Source: Bacteroidota bacterium
GTDB taxonomy: Bacteria > Bacteroidota > Bacteroidia > NS11-12g > UBA955
Direction of reading: 5' to 3'
Length of the DNA: 10,674 nt
NCBI GenBank assembly: GCA_030836345.1
Contig: JAURQA010000284.1
Location: 1 to 10,674 of the forward strand
The notes below the pieces were generated by a model. The model had not been told where the DNA came from. It made no database searches and saw only the letters and a program-made list of their open reading frames with translations. Shown piece by piece: positions 7,405-10,674 of the stretch. Numbering within the stretch: the first letter of the stretch is position 1; every line of letters begins with the position of its first letter. The position numbers and the translations under genes were made by a program.

Positions 7405-8334
7405 TTACTGGTGATTTTTTAAAAAATCATGATAAGCTAGAGCTATTCCCTCTTTGAGGCTCACCTTTGGTTTCCATCCAAGCTCAAACATGCGTTGGCT
7501 ATCCATAAGTTTTTTAGGAGTTCCGTTCGGTTTACTTGAATCGAATTTCATTTGTCCGGTATAGCCAATTACATTTTTTACGGCGTATGCCAGGTCTTTT
7601 ATGCTGATATCAGAACCGTATCCCACGTTTACAAATTGTTTTTCATTGTAATTTTTAAGCAGGTAAACCAGCGCTTCTGCCAAATCATCGGCATACAAAA
7701 ATTCGCGCTCTGGACTTCCATCTCCCCAAATCATTACAGCATCGGCATTGTTTACTTTGGCCTCGTGAAATTTTCGGATTAGTGCGGGCAGTACATGAGA
7801 ATTTTCCGGGTGATAATTATCATTGATGCCATAAAGGTTGGTCGGCATTGCACTTATAAAGTTACATCCGTATTGGTCTCGGTAGGCTTCACACATTTTT
7901 ATTCCTGTAATTTTCGCAATAGCATAGGGCTCATTGGTGGGTTCCAATGGTCCGGTGAGTAGATAATCTTCCTTTAAGGGTTGTGGAGCCATTTTGGGAT
8001 AGATGCAACTACTTCCTAGAAAGAGGAGCTTCTTTACCTTATGCATATAGGCCTGATGAATAATATTGTTCTGAATGGCTAAATTATCATGTAAAAATTC
8101 GGCGCGATAGGTGTTGTTGGCTAAAATACCGCCCACCTTGGCAGCGGCTAATACTACATATTCGGGCTTTTCTAGGGTATAAAAGTCCGCCACCGCTTGC
8201 TGGTTTCGTAAATCTAACTCTTTTGAGGTTTTGGTAATAATATTGGTGAACCCTTGATTTTGCAGGCACCTTACAATTCCGCTACCCACCATTCCTCGAT
8301 GTCCGGCAATGTAAATCTTTGATGATTTTTCCAC
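7405..8334 (-). CDS. fcl: GDP-L-fucose synthase
   Basis: Also called wcaG, this SDR epimerase-reductase converts GDP-4-keto-6-deoxy-mannose, the Gmd product, to GDP-L-fucose with NADPH. From the GTG at 8334 it has 309 residues. The NADP loop is GHRGMVGSG (11-19). The catalytic residues are S108 and C110 in GSSCIYP, Y137 and K141 in YAIAK, and H180 in the NSHVLPAL stretch. These are all offset by just one from E. coli Fcl, which is why I prefer GTG 8334 (N-terminus [11 protein letters not shown]). ATG 8367 or TTG 8385 would add 11 or 17 residues not expected in the family, and a promoter-like box lies inside that extension. It is the first gene of a three-gene operon with two glycosyltransferases; its stop lies eight bases before the GT4 start. 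Function is secure, the start less so. Confidence 0.95.
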   Translation of the reverse strand: MEKSSKIYIAGHRGMVGSGIVRCLQNQGFTNIITKTSKELDLRNQQAVADFYTLEKPEYVVLAAAKVGGILANNTYRAEFLHDNLAIQNNIIHQAYMHKVKKLLFLGSSCIYPKMAPQPLKEDYLLTGPLEPTNEPYAIAKITGIKMCEAYRDQYGCNFISAMPTNLYGINDNYHPENSHVLPALIRKFHEAKVNNADAVMIWGDGSPEREFLYADDLAEALVYLLKNYNEKQFVNVGYGSDISIKDLAYAVKNVIGYTGQMKFDSSKPNGTPKKLMDSQRMFELGWKPKVSLKEGIALAYHDFLKNHQ

Positions 8335-8339
8335 TGGGG

Positions 8340-8347
8340 CAAATTTA
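8340..8347 (-). promoter_or_regulatory. -7 box of the fcl operon, five bases before GTG
   Basis: The minus-strand octamer TAAATTTG is an exact TAnnTTTG match. It ends five bases before the GTG at 8334 that homology favours as the fcl start, which would make the mRNA leaderless or nearly so. No TTG -33 element is seen at 17-23 bases. If fcl really starts at ATG 8367 or TTG 8385, this box would lie inside the gene and mean nothing. Confidence 0.45.
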
Positions 8348-8441
8348 GAGAAAATAATTGCTTTCATAGATTTAATGATTGCCAAGTATTAAGCCAATGG
8401 GCTCAAAGAAAAACTGACGTAAAAAAGAAACCCTGCCGAAC

Positions 8442-8449
8442 TATCTTTG
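8442..8449 (+). promoter_or_regulatory. -7 box of the AcpH-like/porV/era operon, five bases before TTG
   Basis: The octamer TATCTTTG is an exact TAnnTTTG match and ends five bases before the TTG at 8455, mirroring the fcl promoter across the 120-base divergent gap. No Shine-Dalgarno-like sequence and no TTG -33 element is visible. Transcription from it would begin at or within a few bases of the start codon. Confidence 0.45.
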
Positions 8450-8454
8450 AACCC

Positions 8455-9099
8455 TTGAACTATTTCTCGCATTTCTATTTTGATGGAACCGATGACATCG
8501 ATTATAATTTTGGTCTACTCTTGCCCGATTTTGTAAGAAACTTTATTCCAAAAAAGAAATATGTTTTGAACACTAAAAAGTCAGATGCGATAAGTTTAGG
8601 CGCTCAGCAGCATTTTAAGAGAGATCATGTATTTCATATGAGCCAGGTTTTTGAGGAAATGCAGGAGAAAATGAAACCTTATGTGGTGGATGCATTTGCG
8701 CGAATGAAAGTGAATCGCTCCTTCTTTGTGAATCATATTTTATGTGAAATGATGATTGATCGAGCCTTGATAAAAGAGGATCCAACCAAAATAGATGAAA
8801 TGTATCGACAATTGGATCTAGTAACAGATAAAAATAGAGGCTTGTGGGTATCGGAGCACCAACCAAATCATCTCATAGACTTTTTACGGCGGTTGGAGCG
8901 TTTTAATGAATTGAAATACATAAAAAGATATGTTGAGGATCAGGCTATGGCTTACTCTATAAATCGAGTGTGCATGTATGTAGGGGTCTGTAACGAATTG
9001 AGTTTAGAACAAAGCCAAGAGTTTTTAAAGATTATTAAACCAGTAGAATCTATTATTTTTGAAAGAATTTCAGATTTAAAAACCGAAATGAGCCTATGA
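8455..9099 (+). CDS. Conserved hypothetical protein, distantly AcpH (ACP phosphodiesterase)-like
   Basis: This 214-residue soluble protein has no secure function. The start MNYFSHFYFD, then LLLPDFVRNF (21-30), a GAQQHFKRDHVFH stretch (49-61) and VNHILCEMMIDRAL (92-105) follow the same order as conserved motifs in E. coli acyl carrier protein phosphodiesterase (MNFLAHLHL, GNLLADFVRG, a histidine and aspartate helix, a later helix with His). Potential metal ligands are H6, D25, H53, D57, H58, H61, H94, E98 and D102. That enzyme removes phosphopantetheine from holo-ACP. The likeness is by eye and weak, so the function is a hypothesis. The start is TTG at 8455; no in-frame ATG occurs in the 40 or so bases upstream, and the N-terminal motif begins right there. 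It is the first gene of an operon and overlaps the next gene by four bases (ATGA). Confidence 0.75.
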   Translation: MNYFSHFYFDGTDDIDYNFGLLLPDFVRNFIPKKKYVLNTKKSDAISLGAQQHFKRDHVFHMSQVFEEMQEKMKPYVVDAFARMKVNRSFFVNHILCEMMIDRALIKEDPTKIDEMYRQLDLVTDKNRGLWVSEHQPNHLIDFLRRLERFNELKYIKRYVEDQAMAYSINRVCMYVGVCNELSLEQSQEFLKIIKPVESIIFERISDLKTEMSL

Positions 9100-10211
9100 T
9101 CAGAAGAAGTTTATTGTTTATACTAACGATAAGTAATTTGTTTAGCCACTATTTGGAAGCACAAGGCAAGCGGAAGTATGTAAATGAATTTATGTATACA
9201 GGAGTAGGAGGACGTCAAATGGCTATGGGTAAGACCGGAGTGGCTAGCACTAACGATGTATATGGCACCTACTGGAACCCAGTAGCCTTTACAGATATTG
9301 AAGATAATTTACAGTTTGGATTTATGCATAATTTCTATTTCCAAAATTTAGCTAATTTCGATTACATTGGCCTTTCCGGAAAGGGGAAAAATGGGAGTGC
9401 TTTTGGCTTTTCTATCCTTCGATTTGGGGTAGATAAAATCTTAAATACCTTAGATCTAATTCGAAATGGTCAGGTAGATTATCAGAGGGTTTCAGAGTTC
9501 TCAGCGGTGGATTATGCCTTTATGCCAAGCTATGCTCATACATCACGCTTGCGTAGCAATACTCGTTTAAAAATAGGCTGGGGTGTTACTGGTAAAATAA
9601 TCCGTAGGCGGGTTGGTCCTTTTGCTAGTAGTTGGGGATTTGGAGCAGATGCAGCCTTGCGAATTAAGGACGATGAAGGGCGTTTTGGATTTACTCTTCT
9701 TGCCAGAGATATAACCACTACGGTTAACAATTGGGCATTTAATTTCACGGACAATCAAAGAGATGTATACAGCCAAACGGGGGAAACACTCCCCGTAAAT
9801 TCACTAGAAGTAGCTACTCCACGTTTTATTGCAGGAGGTTTTTATACGTTCGAAAGTGGAAATTTTAGGCTTACTCCTGAATTAAACCTGGAGTTTACTT
9901 CCGATGGAAAACGAAACACACTGATTAGCTCTAATTTTTTAAGCATGGATCCTCGCCTAGGGATTGAGGCAGGCTTGAAAGATGATGTAAAAGGGTTTGA
10001 AGCGATGTTGCGGGCAGGAGTATATAATGCTCAACGCCAGGTAAACAGCCAAGGAAAAAGAGCGCTCACCCTCACGCCAAGTGTGGGTGTGGGCGTAAAA
10101 TTTGATGATTTGAGAATAGATTATGCTTTGGCCGGATTGGGTGAAAGCGGAATAGGCTTGTATAGCAACATTATATCCGTTGCTATTGGGATAAACAAAG
10201 AAAAAAAATAG
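9096..10211 (+). CDS. PorV/PorQ-family outer-membrane beta-barrel protein
   Basis: This 371-residue protein has a Sec signal peptide (basic MIRRS, hydrophobic core to about residue 17, probable cleavage near LEAQ at 20-23) and then the PorV/PorQ-family opening: NEFMYTGVGGRQMAMGKTGVASTNDVYGTYWNP. In this FadL-like family PorV and PorQ are parts of the type IX secretion system, and paralogues, often annotated PorV2, are common. The rest has alternating, aromatic-rich strands typical of a barrel, such as FGADAALRIKD, FRLTPELNLEF and LTPSVGVGVKF. It lacks an obvious C-terminal aromatic end, finishing in INKEKK after an 8-A run. ATG 9096 overlaps the upstream stop (ATGA), so the two genes are likely coupled; era starts three bases after its stop. 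Whether it serves type IX secretion or lipid transport cannot be told. Confidence 0.85.
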   Translation: MIRRSLLFILTISNLFSHYLEAQGKRKYVNEFMYTGVGGRQMAMGKTGVASTNDVYGTYWNPVAFTDIEDNLQFGFMHNFYFQNLANFDYIGLSGKGKNGSAFGFSILRFGVDKILNTLDLIRNGQVDYQRVSEFSAVDYAFMPSYAHTSRLRSNTRLKIGWGVTGKIIRRRVGPFASSWGFGADAALRIKDDEGRFGFTLLARDITTTVNNWAFNFTDNQRDVYSQTGETLPVNSLEVATPRFIAGGFYTFESGNFRLTPELNLEFTSDGKRNTLISSNFLSMDPRLGIEAGLKDDVKGFEAMLRAGVYNAQRQVNSQGKRALTLTPSVGVGVKFDDLRIDYALAGLGESGIGLYSNIISVAIGINKEKK

Positions 10212-10214
10212 ATT

Positions 10215-10674
10215 TTGACGAATACTCATCACAGTGGTTTTGTAAGCATTATTGGAAAACCAAACGCAGGTAAAAGCACATTGTATAATGCTCTGATGCG
10301 AACCAAACTTTCAATTACAAATCCCAAAGCGCAAACGACCAGGCATCGTATTTTGGGAATTGATACGGGCGATAACTATCAAATCGTATATAGCGATACA
10401 CCCGGAATTCTTAAACAGGTAAGCTATAAGTTGCACGATAGAATGATGGGTTTTGTCAAACAAGCCTTTGATGATAGCGATGTGCTAGTTCTTATTATAG
10501 ATGCAAACAGGCCAGATGAACCCGAAGAGTTCAAGAAAAATTTTCTTAGATCTAAAGCAAAAAAGATTGTTTGCATTAATAAAATGGACTTGGTGGAAGA
10601 ATCAGAACTTGCAGATCTTATGGAGCACTTTAAAACGGAATATCCGGCAGATGTATATCTAAGCATTAGTGCCA
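10215..10674 (+). CDS. era: GTPase Era, C-terminus cut by window edge
   Basis: Era is an essential GTPase that binds the 3' end of 16S rRNA and helps assemble the 30S subunit. The first 153 residues are present. G1 GKPNAGKS is at 14-21, the G2 region KAQTTRHRILGI at 38-49, G3 DTPG at 61-64, G4 NKMD at 122-125 and the G5 SA at 152-153. The SKAQTTRHRI-type G2 region and DTPGI distinguish Era from Der and other Ras-like bacterial GTPases. The C-terminal KH domain lies beyond the window. The start is TTG at 10215, three bases after the previous stop, giving MTNTHHSGFVSIIG, the expected N-terminal length; no ATG is available there. It is probably co-transcribed with the AcpH-like and PorV-like genes. 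Confidence 0.95.
   Translation, partial: MTNTHHSGFVSIIGKPNAGKSTLYNALMRTKLSITNPKAQTTRHRILGIDTGDNYQIVYSDTPGILKQVSYKLHDRMMGFVKQAFDDSDVLVLIIDANRPDEPEEFKKNFLRSKAKKIVCINKMDLVEESELADLMEHFKTEYPADVYLSISA

Noticed and set aside
8335..8385. N-terminal extension of fcl to ATG 8367 or TTG 8385
   Set aside because: It adds residues not expected in GDP-fucose synthases and shifts catalytic numbering away from E. coli Fcl; a promoter-like box lies in this stretch. Not fully excluded.
8392..8403. Small inverted repeat AGCC-AATG-GGCT in the fcl/AcpH-like divergent gap
   Set aside because: The stem is only 4 bp, which is expected by chance; no support as an operator.
9957..10232. 91-codon minus-strand reading frame opposite the PorV-like gene
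   Set aside because: It lies antisense to a strongly supported beta-barrel gene, shows no domain and looks like low-complexity reverse translation.

Overview
The window looks like chromosomal DNA from a member of the phylum Bacteroidota. The evidence is an AT-rich composition, no Shine-Dalgarno sequences before genes, -7 promoter boxes of the TAnnTTTG type, a PorV/PorQ-family outer-membrane protein, and a Bacteroidota-style deacetylase plus FemAB/GNAT pair. I cannot place it reliably below phylum.

Layout. (1) 1-1734, minus: an MsbA-type ABC exporter cut by the left edge. (2) 1887-4020, minus: a polysaccharide deacetylase followed by an overlapping FemAB/GNAT-type acyltransferase. (3) 4053-5442, plus, divergent from (2): GDP-mannose 4,6-dehydratase (gmd) overlapping a small pterin-4a-carbinolamine dehydratase-like gene. 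(4) 5506-8334, minus, convergent with (3): GDP-L-fucose synthase, a GT4-type glycosyltransferase and a GT2 glycosyltransferase in one tight operon. (5) 8455-10674, plus, divergent from (4): a distant AcpH-like protein, a PorV/PorQ-family barrel and the essential GTPase Era, cut by the right edge.

How it fits together. Gmd and Fcl together turn GDP-mannose into GDP-L-fucose, and the two glycosyltransferases could use it or related donors. The deacetylase and acyltransferase could then modify amino sugars of the same surface glycan. The core is therefore a small surface-polysaccharide island set between housekeeping or envelope genes. None of the products is an unknown system.

The most unusual signal is in gene starts. 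Several lead genes have a TAnnTTTG-like box ending exactly five bases before the start codon, which suggests leaderless or nearly leaderless mRNAs. An unusually large share of genes (about five of eleven) appear to start with TTG, and one with GTG. No tRNA, rRNA, CRISPR array, insertion sequence or transposase was seen, and no stretch longer than about 152 bases lacks a gene.
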